A stretch of 64,000 nt of DNA from Gallionella sp. (GTDB taxonomy: Bacteria; Pseudomonadota; Gammaproteobacteria; Burkholderiales; Gallionellaceae), in contig JAQUAI010000011.1 of the NCBI GenBank assembly GCA_028687335.1, forward strand, positions 1 through 64,000, written 5' to 3'. Positions 27,906 to 39,558 of the stretch are shown piece after piece. The position numbers were made by a program, and so were the translations under genes. The notes under the pieces are model-generated. The model saw nothing but the letters and a program-made list of their open reading frames with translations, did no database searches and was not told where the DNA came from. How positions within the stretch are numbered: position 1 is the stretch's first letter; every line of letters starts with the position of its first letter.

Positions 27906-28519
27906 TTCTTCGCCCCTGCTGGTTTCTTTTGTGCCGCAGTCTCAGTTTCATCAAGATAACGGAATGTTTTGGCTATCGCATCCATAGACAAACCCGCGCC
28001 AGTTGGATTGATCGACACCTCGTTTAACGTAACAATTCGAGGTAACATCGCGATATCGCTAGCAAACTTACCCAAGTCATCGTAATTCCCAGTGACGCGT
28101 ATCGTAATTGGCTGCTCGGCAAACGCACCATTCATTGTTTCACCACCAGGGCGAAACAAATCAAACTGCAAGCCACGCCCCAAACCGGCCTGATTAATAT
28201 CGGTCAGCAACGCGTCCATCTCGGACTTGCTTGGTAATTGCTTCAGCAATGCACCAAAAGATTCCTGCGTTTCCGTCAACTGCTTCTTAATTAAATCAAG
28301 ATTGATCGCTTCTTTTTTCTTTGCCAAGAAGGTGTCTTTCAAACTGACCTCTTCCTGTTTCGCAACATCCAGCGTTTCCCATTGAGACTGCCAATCAAGC
28401 AAGGCACCCGCAATCACAACCGCAAGAAACATCAGCCCAAACGCCATCAATTTTGCCACCCAAGGCCAAGAGCCAGGGTTGTTTGGGTTAAGGTTTTTTA
28501 ATTCTTCAATATTAATCAT
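27902..28519 (-). CDS. pilO: Type IV pilus inner-membrane protein PilO
   Basis: PilO pairs with PilN in the periplasm as part of the alignment complex. The 205-residue protein has one N-terminal membrane helix (about 24-44, KLMAFGLMFLAVVIAGALL), a coiled-coil region (about 50-100) and a ferredoxin-like C-terminal domain. It begins with MINIEELKNLNPNNPGSWP, a common PilO opening in which the short cytoplasmic tail precedes the helix. It starts 4 bp after the pilN stop and ends in an ATGA overlap with pilP. Confidence 0.93.
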   Translation of the reverse strand: MINIEELKNLNPNNPGSWPWVAKLMAFGLMFLAVVIAGALLDWQSQWETLDVAKQEEVSLKDTFLAKKKEAINLDLIKKQLTETQESFGALLKQLPSKSEMDALLTDINQAGLGRGLQFDLFRPGGETMNGAFAEQPITIRVTGNYDDLGKFASDIAMLPRIVTLNEVSINPTGAGLSMDAIAKTFRYLDETETAAQKKPAGAKK

Positions 28520-28523
28520 GGCA

Positions 28524-29108
28524 TTAGCCCTTCACTGCCGGGATTGCAGCATTCCCAGAGACAGACTGCCCTTTAGTCAAATTGAACGTGAGTGTAAACT
28601 CACTTACACGAGCCCCATTTGCACTCGCCGCATGAATCTCTACCAGCGCGGGAGAATCCAGCCACGGAGAATCTTCAACCGCACGCATCAATGTTGAAAT
28701 ACGTGCATTGGATTGAGCATATCCCGTAATAGAAATCTTGCTTCCGGTTTGTTTCAACGTTCTGAGATAGACACCGTCAGGCAGAATACGCAGCATCTGA
28801 TCCATCAGATGAACGACATCCGCACGATCACTTTGTAGCTTTTCGACCGCATCTTTACGCAGCATGAGCGCATGAGTTTGCTCGCGCAGCTTTTTAATCT
28901 CGACAATCTGCTTATCCAGCACCGCAGTTTCCGCGCGCAAATAATCGTTTCTAGCCTGCTGATTTGATATTTGAGCACTAATCGCAGCGTGAACAAATCC
29001 CACCAATAGCGCCCCTAATACCAGCGAAATGACACTCAATGCGGCAAATTGAATTTGCCTAGCCCGTCTCTTTTCCGCGCGATGCGGCAATAAGTTGATG
29101 CGTATCAT
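28524..29108 (-). CDS. pilN: Type IV pilus inner-membrane protein PilN
   Basis: PilN carries the cytoplasmic motif that binds PilM. That motif is present at the very N-terminus as MIRINLLPHRAEKRR. One membrane helix (about 24-46) is followed by a coiled coil (residues 50-95) and a ferredoxin-like domain containing LRILPDGVYLRTLKQ. The 194-residue length is typical. Translation is coupled to pilM by an ATGA overlap. Confidence 0.94.
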   Translation of the reverse strand: MIRINLLPHRAEKRRARQIQFAALSVISLVLGALLVGFVHAAISAQISNQQARNDYLRAETAVLDKQIVEIKKLREQTHALMLRKDAVEKLQSDRADVVHLMDQMLRILPDGVYLRTLKQTGSKISITGYAQSNARISTLMRAVEDSPWLDSPALVEIHAASANGARVSEFTLTFNLTKGQSVSGNAAIPAVKG

Positions 29109-30205
29109 GATGGATCAAACCTCCGCATTGCCAATCCGCAAGCAACGATCAAAGACGGAGCATCTGCCTGCAATTGTCGCGGTTTAATACGGCTCGAGAG
29201 AGCCATCAAGGCAAAAGGATTTGCCACCATGGTGCTCACCTGCGTGCGCGTTGCAACAGCATCATCCAAACCTGGCAGCACAGCACAACCACCCGCCAGC
29301 ACAATGTAATCGACCTCATTGTATTGCGTCGATGTAAAGAAGAATTGCAACGCCCGCGCAATTTCCATCACCACATTTTCGCGGAACGGTGCCAGCACAT
29401 CGCTTTCGTAATTATCGGGCAAACCGCCATTTCTCTTGGCAGATTCGGCCTCTTCAACCGACAACCCGAACATACCCTGAATTTGCTGAGTCAATTGATT
29501 GCCACCAACCTGTTGGTCGCGCGAATAAACCGATTGCCCATTGCGCAGAACATTGACGTTCATCACGCTTGCGCCAATATCAATCAAGGCCACGCACTTA
29601 TCTTCCGCTCCATCGGGAAGCTGTAGACGGATTTGCTCAAATGCGGTTTCAGCCGCATACGGCTCGACATCTACCACCACAGCCTTCAAGCCAGCCGATT
29701 GCGCCGCAGCAACACGATCTTCCACGTTAGCCTTACGCGAAGCCGCAAGCAAAACCTCAATTTCTTCTGGATTACCAGGAGCCGGGCCAATGACCTGAAA
29801 GTCGAGATTTACCTCATCCAGCGCAAAAGGAATGTACTGATTGGCCTCCGACTCGACCTGATACTCGAGATCTTCTTCACGCAATCCAGCTGGAAGCAAA
29901 ATCTTTTTGGTGATAACTGCGGCGGCAGGCAGCGCAACACTAACATTCTTTATGCGCCCGCCCAAACGCTTCCAAGCACGCTGGAGGGTTTCAGACACCG
30001 CATCAAGATTATTTATGTTGCCATCGGTAACCGCATCTTTGGGCAAAGGCTCGATTGCGTATCGCTCAACAATGTAGCCCGCTTTTTTGGGAACCTCGCT
30101 TAGCTCAACCATCTTTACCGATGACGAACTAATATCCACCCCAATCATTGGGGGTGTCGAGGCCTGCAGAAAATCTAATGGAATATCAAAATTTACTTTA
30201 GCCAT
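29105..30205 (-). CDS. pilM: Type IV pilus ATPase-like PilM
   Basis: PilM is the actin-like (FtsA-fold) cytoplasmic protein that anchors PilN and communicates with the pilus motors. The 366-residue sequence shows IGVDISSSSVKMVEL near residue 22, the ADP/ATP-site segment ALIDIGASVMNVNVL, and the C-terminal VLAGGCAVLPGLDDAV. It is the first gene of pilMNOPQ and is divergent from mrcA. A good promoter lies at 30242-30270. The arrangement mrcA/pilM is conserved across many pilus-bearing proteobacteria. Confidence 0.96.
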   Translation of the reverse strand: MAKVNFDIPLDFLQASTPPMIGVDISSSSVKMVELSEVPKKAGYIVERYAIEPLPKDAVTDGNINNLDAVSETLQRAWKRLGGRIKNVSVALPAAAVITKKILLPAGLREEDLEYQVESEANQYIPFALDEVNLDFQVIGPAPGNPEEIEVLLAASRKANVEDRVAAAQSAGLKAVVVDVEPYAAETAFEQIRLQLPDGAEDKCVALIDIGASVMNVNVLRNGQSVYSRDQQVGGNQLTQQIQGMFGLSVEEAESAKRNGGLPDNYESDVLAPFRENVVMEIARALQFFFTSTQYNEVDYIVLAGGCAVLPGLDDAVATRTQVSTMVANPFALMALSSRIKPRQLQADAPSLIVACGLAMRRFDPS

Positions 30206-30241
30206 AGGCCAGTTATAGCTCTTTTGTATAAAGTGGTTTAA

Positions 30242-30270
30242 ATCCTAGCAATAACTATAAATCATGTAAA
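30242..30270 (-). promoter_or_regulatory. Extended -10 promoter of pilMNOPQ
   Basis: The minus strand has TTTACA (30270-30265), a 17-bp spacer, and TAGGAT (30247-30242) preceded by TGC, an extended -10 arrangement. The -35 matches the consensus in five of six positions. It lies 37 bp upstream of the pilM start. Confidence 0.55.
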
Positions 30271-30308
30271 GCTATTTCTCGCAACACCATTCGCCAGCAA
30301 GCTGACTA

Positions 30309-30314
30309 TATAAT
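30309..30314 (+). promoter_or_regulatory. Probable -10 element of mrcA
   Basis: A perfect TATAAT lies 52 bp upstream of the mrcA start in the 161-bp divergent region. No strong -35 is found at standard spacing. The leader from here to the ATG is rich in A and C and has no Shine-Dalgarno. Confidence 0.4.
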
Positions 30315-30366
30315 CGCATCACGTCCCGCACCTTAACACCAATATATCATTTACAACAACCACACC

Positions 30367-32678
30367 ATGTCATCTCGCCCTTGGCTGCTACCTGCTCTTA
30401 TCACCACCACATTATTGATGCTCCCCGCTATTTTGCTCGGATTGGCCGTAATGCTGACCTATCCGACCTTACCCTCACTTGAGACATTGACAGACTACCG
30501 CCCCAAAATACCGTTGCGCGTATATAGCGCAGAAGGTTCGCTCATTGGAGAGTTTGGTGAAGAACGTCGCGCCTTGGTAAAAATCTCCGAGGTCCCCGAT
30601 GCTATTAAACACGCTATTCTGGCAGCTGAAGACGACGGCTTTTATAAACACGGCGGCGTTGATTACATGGGCGTGTTACGCGCCGCGCTTTCCAATTTCA
30701 CCGCTGGCGGAGCAAAGCAAGGGGCCAGCACAATTACCATGCAGGTAGCACGCAATTTTTTCCTATCCAAAGAAAAAACACTCACACGCAAATTCAACGA
30801 AATTTTGCTCGCCTTCAAAATCGAACACACACTCAGTAAAGACGAAATTCTTCAGCTTTATTTCAACCAAATTTATTTAGGGCAACGCTCATACGGCTTT
30901 GCTGCCGCTGCACAGATTTATTTTGGCAAAGACTTGAAACAACTCTCCGTCGCCGAGTCAGCCATGTTGGCCGGACTACCCAAAGCACCTTCCGCGTACA
31001 ACCCCGTCGCCAATCCAAAACGCGCGAAATTGCGCCAGATGTATGTATTGCGTCGCATGCACGAATTACGCTACATCTCCGACGAACAGTTCGCCGCCGC
31101 CCAACAGGAGGCTTTGAACATCAAACATGGCAACCAAGAGTTCGGTACAAAAGCCGATTACATCGCGGAGATGGCTCGTCAAGTCGTTTATGACAAGCTT
31201 CAGGACGGTGCTTACTCACAGGGAATCAAAGTTTATACGACAATACATCAGAACGATCAGCTCGCAGCTTATACCGCCGTGCGTAAAGGCGTACTCGACT
31301 ATGATCGTCGTCACGGTTATCGCGGCCCAGAAAGCTTCGTTAGCCTCCCACCAGAGGCCGGCGATGAACAACTAGAAGAAGCTCTCCAAGACTCCATTGA
31401 GAATGACGATCTACTTCCCGCTTTGGTTCTTCGTGTCACACCGCAGTCGGTACGTGCCTATCGAAAGGGCGGAGAAACAATCGAAATTGCCGGTGACGGA
31501 CTGCGCTTTGCGCTGCGCGCTTTGGGTGACAAAGTCGCCCTTAATCAACGTATCCGCGCCGGATCCATTATCCGCGTTCAGCAAGATAGCAAAGGTTTCT
31601 GGCAAATTACCCAACTCCCACAAGTTGAATCGGCTTTCGTATCGGCGAATCCGCAAACAGGGGCGATTTTGGCACTGGTCGGCGGGTTTGATTTCAACCG
31701 AAATCAATTTAACCATGTCACTCAGGCATGGCGTCAACCCGGCTCCAGCTTAAAGCCGTTCATTTACTCAGCCGCACTGGAAAAAGGCTACACGCCGGCA
31801 ACTATGATTAATGATGCACCTCTTGTTTTTGATGCGGAACAAACCGGAAGTGAGCCTTGGCAACCAAAAAATTACGACGGTAAATTTGAGGGGCCAATGC
31901 GCATGCGTCAAGCCCTAACAAAGTCAAAAAATCTTGTATCCATTCGCATCCTACAAGCCATTACGCCGCAGTATGCCCAAGACTATTTGACCAAATTTGG
32001 TTTCGATGCCGAAAAACATCCACCTTATCTGACAATGTCACTAGGCGCAGGCACGGTTACGCCGATGCAGATGCTGACTGGATATTCGGCATTTGCAAAC
32101 GGCGGCTTCCGCATCCGCCCTTACTTTATTGATCGAATTGAAGATAGCCGTGGAAATCTCATCAGCAAATCATCGCCCGCCGTAGCGGGCCAAACTGCGG
32201 AACAAATCATTGATGTACGCAATGCATTTACGATGGTTAGCATGATGCAGGATGTTGTTCAGCACGGTACCGCCATCCGCGCCATGTCTCTGGGGCGGCA
32301 TGATTTAGCTGGCAAAACCGGCACCACCAGCGACTCAATGGATGCGTGGTTCTGCGGCTTTCATCCCGCCGTAGTCGGTATTTCTTGGATAGGCTTTGAT
32401 CAACCGCGCAGCCTTGGAGACAAAGAAACCGGCGGCGGCGCAGCATTGCCAATGTGGATCGATTACATGGCGCAAACTCTGAGAGGAATTCCCGAGGGCG
32501 CTTACTCCATGCCGGAAGACATGGCCGCCGTGCGCATCAACAACAATGGCCACCGTGACGAAAATGGAAATCTAGTAGAGTTTTTCTATAAAGAAAATAT
32601 CCCAGCTGAACACTCCATGCCCGCACCTGAAGAAAACAGCGGAAATTCGCCCGAGGCCGTGAAGGACCAATTGCTTTG

Positions 32679-32679
<1 letters not shown>
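30367..32679 (+). CDS. mrcA: Penicillin-binding protein 1A (bifunctional)
   Basis: This class A PBP polymerises and cross-links peptidoglycan. The 770-residue protein has one N-terminal membrane helix (about 8-32). A GT51 glycosyltransferase domain follows, with the catalytic AAEDDGFYKHGG (about 87-98), GASTITMQVARN and KFNEILLAFKIE. After an OB-like insertion comes a transpeptidase domain with SxxK in QPGSSLKPFIY, SxN in TKSKNLV, and KTGTTSDSMDAWF. All catalytic residues are present. No Shine-Dalgarno is seen before the ATG, so the start is chosen by homology of the helix. Its TGA overlaps the ATG of the next gene. Confidence 0.95.
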
Positions 32680-34437
<1,758 letters not shown>

Positions 34438-34442
34438 GCCAG

Positions 34443-35033
34443 CTATTTCAACCAACCACCGATCACAGTCTCAGCTTCATCCGTCCCCAGTTTTTTCAAG
34501 CTGGAAAAAAGCTGCGCCGAACATTGCGGAAAATGCTCCGTTAAATATTCTTTTACTGATCGTAGTGTTTGCGTAGCCTGCTGGCGACTAAGCTTGTCTG
34601 ATTTGGTCAATAACACATGAATTGGTTTTCCCGTAGGTGAAAACCAGTCCAACATCCCCACATCACGCTCGGTCAAGGGATGTCTCGCATCCATGATAAC
34701 CACCAAACCCGCCAACTCTTCGCGCGTCTGTAAATACTGTCCCAGCAAAGCCTCCCAGTGCTTCTGCACATCAGGCGGCACTTTGGCGTAGCCATATCCC
34801 GGCAAGTCAACGATGAAACGTTGGTCGCCTAGATCGAAGTAGTTCAGATGTTGCGTGCGTCCCGGTGTCTTACTGGTGTAAGCCAGACGCACATGGTTTG
34901 CTAGCGTGTTGATGGCGCTCGATTTACCTGCATTGGATCGACCAACGAAGGCGACTTCCTTGCCGCCGTGGAAAGGAAGGTCCTTGATGTGGTTGACCGT
35001 GGTGTAGAAGGTCGCTTTGGAGAATAGTCCCAT
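34443..35033 (-). CDS. engB: Ribosome biogenesis GTP-binding protein YihA/EngB
   Basis: EngB is an essential small GTPase implicated in late 50S subunit assembly. The 196-residue protein shows G1 GRSNAGKS (31-38), G2/G3 region [13 protein letters not shown] and [11 protein letters not shown], and G4 LTKSDKLSR. Length is typical for the family. Its ATG overlaps the hemL stop by one base (TAATG), so it forms a translationally coupled pair with hemL. The sense strand continues toward hemB 171 bp downstream. Confidence 0.95.
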   Translation of the reverse strand: MGLFSKATFYTTVNHIKDLPFHGGKEVAFVGRSNAGKSSAINTLANHVRLAYTSKTPGRTQHLNYFDLGDQRFIVDLPGYGYAKVPPDVQKHWEALLGQYLQTREELAGLVVIMDARHPLTERDVGMLDWFSPTGKPIHVLLTKSDKLSRQQATQTLRSVKEYLTEHFPQCSAQLFSSLKKLGTDEAETVIGGWLK

Positions 35034-36316
35034 TATTTCCAGGCCGCGAAAACTTTGTCAGCCGCCGCGATGGTCGCCGCGATGTCTGCATCGCTATGTG
35101 CCGCCGACACAAAGCCAGCCTCAAATGCGGAGGGTGCAAGGTACACACCTTCAGCCAGCATGGCATGGAAGAAGCGATTGAACGCGGCCTTGTCGCTGGC
35201 CATCACCTCGGCATACGAAGTTGGCGCGGTTGCGCTGAAATAAAGGCCGAACATGCTGCCAATGGATTGCGCGCTGAAGGGGATGCCGTGTTTCTTAGCA
35301 ACCGCAGTCAGGCCTTCTGTCATCTGTTTGGCGAGTTGCGTCAGGCGATCATAGAAGCCGAGCGCTTGCACCAGCTTCAAGGTGGTCAAGCCTGCGGCGA
35401 CGGCGACGGGATTGCCCGACAAGGTGCCTGCTTGATACACCGCGCCAAGCGGGGCGAGGCATTGCATGATGTCGCGACGTCCACCGAATGCTGCGGCAGG
35501 CAGACCGCCGCCCATCACCTTGCCCAAGGTGATGAGGTCCGGCTTGATGCCGTAATGACCGTGTGCACCTTGCAGGCCGACGCGGAAGCCGGACATGACT
35601 TCATCAAGGATCAGCACCGCACCGTGCTTGGTGCAAAGCTTGCGCATCGCATCGAGGAACTCGCGCTTCGGTAGGATCAGATTCATGTTGCCCGCGACCG
35701 GCTCTACGATCACAGCGGCGATCTCGTTGCCATATTCAGCAAAGGCTTTTTCCAGACCGGCTGCATCGTTGTAATCCAGCACCGTGGTCAACGCGGCGAT
35801 CTCGGCGGGTACGCCGGATGAGCTAGGTTGGCCGAACGTCAGCGCGCCGGAGCCCGCTTTCACCAACAGGCCATCCGAGTGGCCGTGGTAGCAACCTTCG
35901 AATTTGATGATGCGTGAACGGCCCGTGAAACCACGCGCCAAACGAATCGCCGTCATCGTCGCCTCAGTGCCGGAGCTGACCAGACGCACCATCTCCAGCG
36001 ACGGCAAAATCTTGCACAAAGTTTCAGCGATCTCCAACTCGGCAGCTGTCGGCGCACCGAAGCCCAAGCCTTCGGCCGCAGCAGCTTGCACCGCTTTCAC
36101 GACTTCGGGATGGCAGTGCCCAACGATCATTGGCCCCCATGAGTTCACGTAATCGATGTATTGCTTGTCGTCTGCATCCCACACATAAGCACCCTTGCCG
36201 CGCTTGAAGAACAGCGGTGTGCCACCCACGGATTTGAATGCGCGCACAGGCGAATTCACACCGCCAGGGATGAGCTTCTGGGATTGGTCGAAGAGTTCTT
36301 GATTGTGAGAGGTCAT
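35033..36316 (-). CDS. hemL: Glutamate-1-semialdehyde 2,1-aminomutase
   Basis: HemL converts glutamate 1-semialdehyde to 5-aminolevulinate with pyridoxal phosphate, so this organism makes haem by the C5 route. The 427-residue class III aminotransferase-fold protein has [11 protein letters not shown] near the N-terminus, [26 protein letters not shown] and [13 protein letters not shown]. The PLP lysine lies in [19 protein letters not shown], and QAGTLSGNP follows. It starts 3 bp after the thiE stop on the same strand and couples to engB downstream. The neighbourhood thiD-thiE-hemL is common in betaproteobacteria. Confidence 0.97.
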   Translation of the reverse strand: MTSHNQELFDQSQKLIPGGVNSPVRAFKSVGGTPLFFKRGKGAYVWDADDKQYIDYVNSWGPMIVGHCHPEVVKAVQAAAAEGLGFGAPTAAELEIAETLCKILPSLEMVRLVSSGTEATMTAIRLARGFTGRSRIIKFEGCYHGHSDGLLVKAGSGALTFGQPSSSGVPAEIAALTTVLDYNDAAGLEKAFAEYGNEIAAVIVEPVAGNMNLILPKREFLDAMRKLCTKHGAVLILDEVMSGFRVGLQGAHGHYGIKPDLITLGKVMGGGLPAAAFGGRRDIMQCLAPLGAVYQAGTLSGNPVAVAAGLTTLKLVQALGFYDRLTQLAKQMTEGLTAVAKKHGIPFSAQSIGSMFGLYFSATAPTSYAEVMASDKAAFNRFFHAMLAEGVYLAPSAFEAGFVSAAHSDADIAATIAAADKVFAAWK

Positions 36317-36319
36317 TAC

Positions 36320-36952
36320 TTAAGTCCTACTGAATAAGGTTGAAAATTCTTTTGCTGCTTGTTCGATATCGGGTGCATCCCACAGAGCCGAGATGACAGC
36401 GAGTGAGTTTGCGCCAGCCTCAATCAACATCGCGCCATTCTGTTGTGTGATGCCGCCAATCGCCACGATGGGTACGTGTATCTCAGGGCGCGCTCCGCGC
36501 AACATAGATACTTCCGCTTTCACGGCTTCGGGTTTCACACTCGATGGGAAGAACGCGCCGAACGCCACGTAATCCGCACCTTGTTGCACGGCCGCCAACG
36601 CCAAGGGCGCGCGATTATAGCAAGATACCCCGATGAGCTTGGCTTCACCGAGCATCGCACGTGCCGCCCCCACGCTGCCGTCCTCGCCACCTAGATGCAC
36701 CCCATCAGCATCGACCTGTGAGGCGAGTGCCGCATCATCGTTCACGATGAAGGTGGTGTTGAACTCGCGTGTGAGATCTCTTAAGGCCGACGCTTGGTGT
36801 AATTGAAGTGCGGCATCAGCACTTTTGTTGCGGTATTGCAGTACGCGAGCGCCGCCTTGTAGTGCGCGGCGGACTTTGCGTATCAATATCGCTGTATCCG
36901 ACTCATCCGGCGTGACGGCGTAAAGGCCGTTAATTTTTGAGAGCGGGCTCAT
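36320..36952 (-). CDS. thiE: Thiamine phosphate synthase
   Basis: ThiE joins HMP-PP and the thiazole phosphate to form thiamine phosphate. The 210-residue protein from the ATG at 36952 begins MSPLSKINGLYAVTPDE. It contains the pyrophosphate-binding residues in LQYRNKSADAAL, IVNDDAALASQVDADGVHLG and the Gly-rich AIGGITQQNG. GVSCYN and YVAFGAFFPSSVKP are also family hallmarks. The start overlaps the end of thiD by 23 bp, and AGAGG immediately abuts the ATG, so a slightly upstream GTG at 36964 is an alternative. It follows thiD and precedes hemL. Confidence 0.92.
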   Translation of the reverse strand: MSPLSKINGLYAVTPDESDTAILIRKVRRALQGGARVLQYRNKSADAALQLHQASALRDLTREFNTTFIVNDDAALASQVDADGVHLGGEDGSVGAARAMLGEAKLIGVSCYNRAPLALAAVQQGADYVAFGAFFPSSVKPEAVKAEVSMLRGARPEIHVPIVAIGGITQQNGAMLIEAGANSLAVISALWDAPDIEQAAKEFSTLFSRT

Positions 36953-37763
36953 CCTCTTCGCCACGAGCCCAGAACAAACGATCAGGAATATGTTGCCCCA
37001 TACCGGGACGGAACCCTGCATTCAGCGTTTGCCAAGTATATTCTTGTGCCTCTTTGACCGCGTCCGGAACATCCACATCCTGCGCCAACAGTGCTGCAAT
37101 GGCGGATGCCAAGGTACAGCCAGAGCCGTGATAAATACCGGGCAAACGATCCCAGCTATCGCTACGAATCACCCCGTTTTCGCCGTAAAGCGTATTGACA
37201 ACTTTGGCGGTTTGCTCGTGCGTGCCAGTAATCAGCACATACTCGCAACCCATGCGCAACAAGCGCTTGGCACATTCTTCCAAGCTGGGGTCATCATTTT
37301 CGTCATCATCATTCAAAGCCAGACGGCGTGCTTCGATACTATTAGGCGTAATGATGGTCGTTTGCGGGATGAGCAATTCACGCATTGCATCCAGCATATC
37401 CTCGTCGGCCAACTCGTCACCTCGACCGGATGCCAGCACCGGATCAAGTACCAACGGGATATCAGGGTAATCCGCCATCACTTCGGCAATCGCTGCAATA
37501 TTTTCAATGCTGCCGAGCATGCCAATCTTGAATGCCGCAACCGGCACATCTTCCAGCATTGCCCGCGCCTGATCGACCACACACTCTGGGTCGATTGGAA
37601 ACACATCTTCAACTCCGCTGGTATCTTGCACCGTCACTGCCGTAACCACCGAAAGTGGATGACATCCCATACTGGCAATGGTCAACAGATCTGCCTGCAT
37701 ACCCGCTCCGCCGCTCGGGTCGGTAGCGGAAAAAGTCATTACTAAAGGAAATGATTCAGACAT
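36930..37763 (-). CDS. thiD: Hydroxymethylpyrimidine/phosphomethylpyrimidine kinase
   Basis: ThiD phosphorylates HMP and HMP-P in the pyrimidine branch of thiamine synthesis. The 277-residue ribokinase-family protein shows FSATDPSGGAGMQADL at residues 11-26, PLVLDPVLASGRGDEL, ITPNSIEARRL and the catalytic GSGCTLASAIAALLA. Its C-terminus is extended by an acidic tail (GEEDEPALKN). It lies upstream of thiE with overlap, giving a thiD-thiE pair. thiC is elsewhere in the window (58667) under TPP riboswitch control; no riboswitch is seen before thiD. Confidence 0.95.
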   Translation of the reverse strand: MSESFPLVMTFSATDPSGGAGMQADLLTIASMGCHPLSVVTAVTVQDTSGVEDVFPIDPECVVDQARAMLEDVPVAAFKIGMLGSIENIAAIAEVMADYPDIPLVLDPVLASGRGDELADEDMLDAMRELLIPQTTIITPNSIEARRLALNDDDENDDPSLEECAKRLLRMGCEYVLITGTHEQTAKVVNTLYGENGVIRSDSWDRLPGIYHGSGCTLASAIAALLAQDVDVPDAVKEAQEYTWQTLNAGFRPGMGQHIPDRLFWARGEEDEPALKN

Positions 37764-37808
37764 GATTTTGGCCTAATGCCACTAGATGAAACGACGCGTC
37801 ATTCTACC

Positions 37809-38582
37809 TTATCGCCCAGCCACATACGCCGCGACTTTGGCAAATTCGGCGACTGGCAAATTCTCGGCGCGCAGCCCAGCATCAATCCCCAGCAAGACAA
37901 ATTCATCATCCGTCAGATACGCGCGCAAAGTGTTGCGCAATGTTTTGCGCCTTTGACCAAACGCGGCCGCAACAATTTGGGCAAACACAAGCTCATTTTT
38001 CACCACAATTTGCTCCGTTCGCAGAGGAATCATGCGCACGATGGCAGAATCTACCTTAGGCGCAGGTCGGAACGATTCCGGCGGCACGTCCAGCAACTTC
38101 TCCATATAAAAACGGTATTGCAACATCACAGACAAACGTCCGTAGGCAGGTGTTGAGGGATCGGCCACCATGCGTTCCACCACTTCGTTCTGCAACATGA
38201 AGTGCATATCGGTGATGCGCTCGGCGTACTCGGCGAAGTGGAACAGCAACGGCGAGGAGATGTTGTAGGGCAGGTTGCCCACGATGCGCAGCGGCGTGCC
38301 TAGTGTAGCGAAGTCGAACTGCAACGCATCACCTTCATGGATGACAATCTTGTCCTGCGGATAGTCAGTCTTCAAACGCGCGATGATGTCGCGGTCGATC
38401 TCCACCACGTGTAGTTTGTTCAGCTGTTTCAACAGCGGACGTGTCAGCGCACCAAGCCCAGGGCCGATCTCCACCATGTTGTCATTTGCTTCGGGGCGGA
38501 TGCAACGCACGATGTCAGCGATGATGTTCTGATCAACGAGGAAGTTCTGCCCAAACTGTTTTTTAGCTTTATGCCCGCTCAT
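37809..38582 (-). CDS. rsmA: 16S rRNA dimethyladenosine transferase
   Basis: RsmA (KsgA) dimethylates two adjacent adenosines near the 3' end of 16S rRNA, a late quality step in 30S assembly. The 257-residue protein has [12 protein letters not shown], the SAM-binding [18 protein letters not shown], and the catalytic [14 protein letters not shown]. The C-terminal domain contains [13 protein letters not shown] and [12 protein letters not shown]. Its start lies within the end of pdxA with a 14-bp overlap. The order lptD-surA-pdxA-rsmA is the conserved gammaproteobacterial and betaproteobacterial cluster. Confidence 0.97.
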   Translation of the reverse strand: MSGHKAKKQFGQNFLVDQNIIADIVRCIRPEANDNMVEIGPGLGALTRPLLKQLNKLHVVEIDRDIIARLKTDYPQDKIVIHEGDALQFDFATLGTPLRIVGNLPYNISSPLLFHFAEYAERITDMHFMLQNEVVERMVADPSTPAYGRLSVMLQYRFYMEKLLDVPPESFRPAPKVDSAIVRMIPLRTEQIVVKNELVFAQIVAAAFGQRRKTLRNTLRAYLTDDEFVLLGIDAGLRAENLPVAEFAKVAAYVAGR

Positions 38583-39558
38583 TTTTTGCCATTTCTATTG
38601 CGACTTTGATCGCCTCCAACAAGCTGCCGACATTGGCTTTGCCCGTACCGGCTAATTCGAGTGCGGTGCCATGATCGACGGAGGTGCGGATGATGGGGAG
38701 GCCGAGGGTGATGTTCACGCCTTCGCCGAAGCTGGCGTGTTTGAGTACGGGTAAGCCTTGGTCGTGATACATCGCTAGCACGGCATCGCATTCGTGCAAG
38801 CGGTGTGCGACGAACAGGGTGTCTGCAGGTAGCGGTTGGCTCACATTGAAACCTTCGGCGCGCAATTTATCCAGCACCGGAATCATCACATCCATCTCTT
38901 CGCGACCGAGATAGCCGCCTTCACCCGCATGGGGATTCAGCCCTGCAACCAAAATACGTGGATACGCGATGCCAAAACGACATTGCAAATCCCGTTGCAT
39001 GATGCGCAGGATATTTTCCAATAGCGGCTGTGTGATGGCATCGGCCACCTCGCGCAAAGGTATATGTGTCGTGGCCAAGGCCACGCGCATGCCGCCACCG
39101 GAGAGCATCATCACAACCAACGGCGTATTCGTCTGCTCGGCGAGAAATTCGGTGTGACCAGTAAAAGTAATGCCGGCATCATTAATGATGCCTTTGTGTA
39201 CAGGGGCAGTGACCATGCCTGCAAACTCACCAGACAAGCAGCCGCGTAGCGCATAGCGTAACGTCTCCAATACATATTGTCCGTTTAGCGCATCTAGTAT
39301 GCCAGCCTGGCACGGCACGACTAGCGGCACATGCATCACCGTCAGCGTATGTGGCAATGGCAGACATGGATCACCTGCCGCGTAATCACGCAGTTGCAAC
39401 GGCACACCCAGTCGAGCCGCCCGCTGTTGCAGCATTTCCTTATCGGCAACAACAAGCAATGGCTGTGTCAGTCCGGCACTGGCGAGACGCACACACAAAT
39501 CAGGGCCGATACCAGCAGGCTCGCCCGACGTGACGATCAGTGGTGCAGAATTCAGCAA
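38569..39558 (-). CDS. pdxA: 4-hydroxythreonine-4-phosphate dehydrogenase
   Basis: PdxA oxidises 4-phosphohydroxy-L-threonine in the DXP-dependent route to pyridoxal phosphate. The 329-residue protein has [16 protein letters not shown] at residues 10-25, [14 protein letters not shown], the metal-binding His in [21 protein letters not shown] and [15 protein letters not shown]. The reading frame opens at a TTG directly following the surA stop; no ATG is available before the conserved TSGEP motif, so a TTG start is very likely. It overlaps rsmA downstream. Confidence 0.95.
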   Translation of the reverse strand: MLNSAPLIVTSGEPAGIGPDLCVRLASAGLTQPLLVVADKEMLQQRAARLGVPLQLRDYAAGDPCLPLPHTLTVMHVPLVVPCQAGILDALNGQYVLETLRYALRGCLSGEFAGMVTAPVHKGIINDAGITFTGHTEFLAEQTNTPLVVMMLSGGGMRVALATTHIPLREVADAITQPLLENILRIMQRDLQCRFGIAYPRILVAGLNPHAGEGGYLGREEMDVMIPVLDKLRAEGFNVSQPLPADTLFVAHRLHECDAVLAMYHDQGLPVLKHASFGEGVNITLGLPIIRTSVDHGTALELAGTGKANVGSLLEAIKVAIEMAKNERA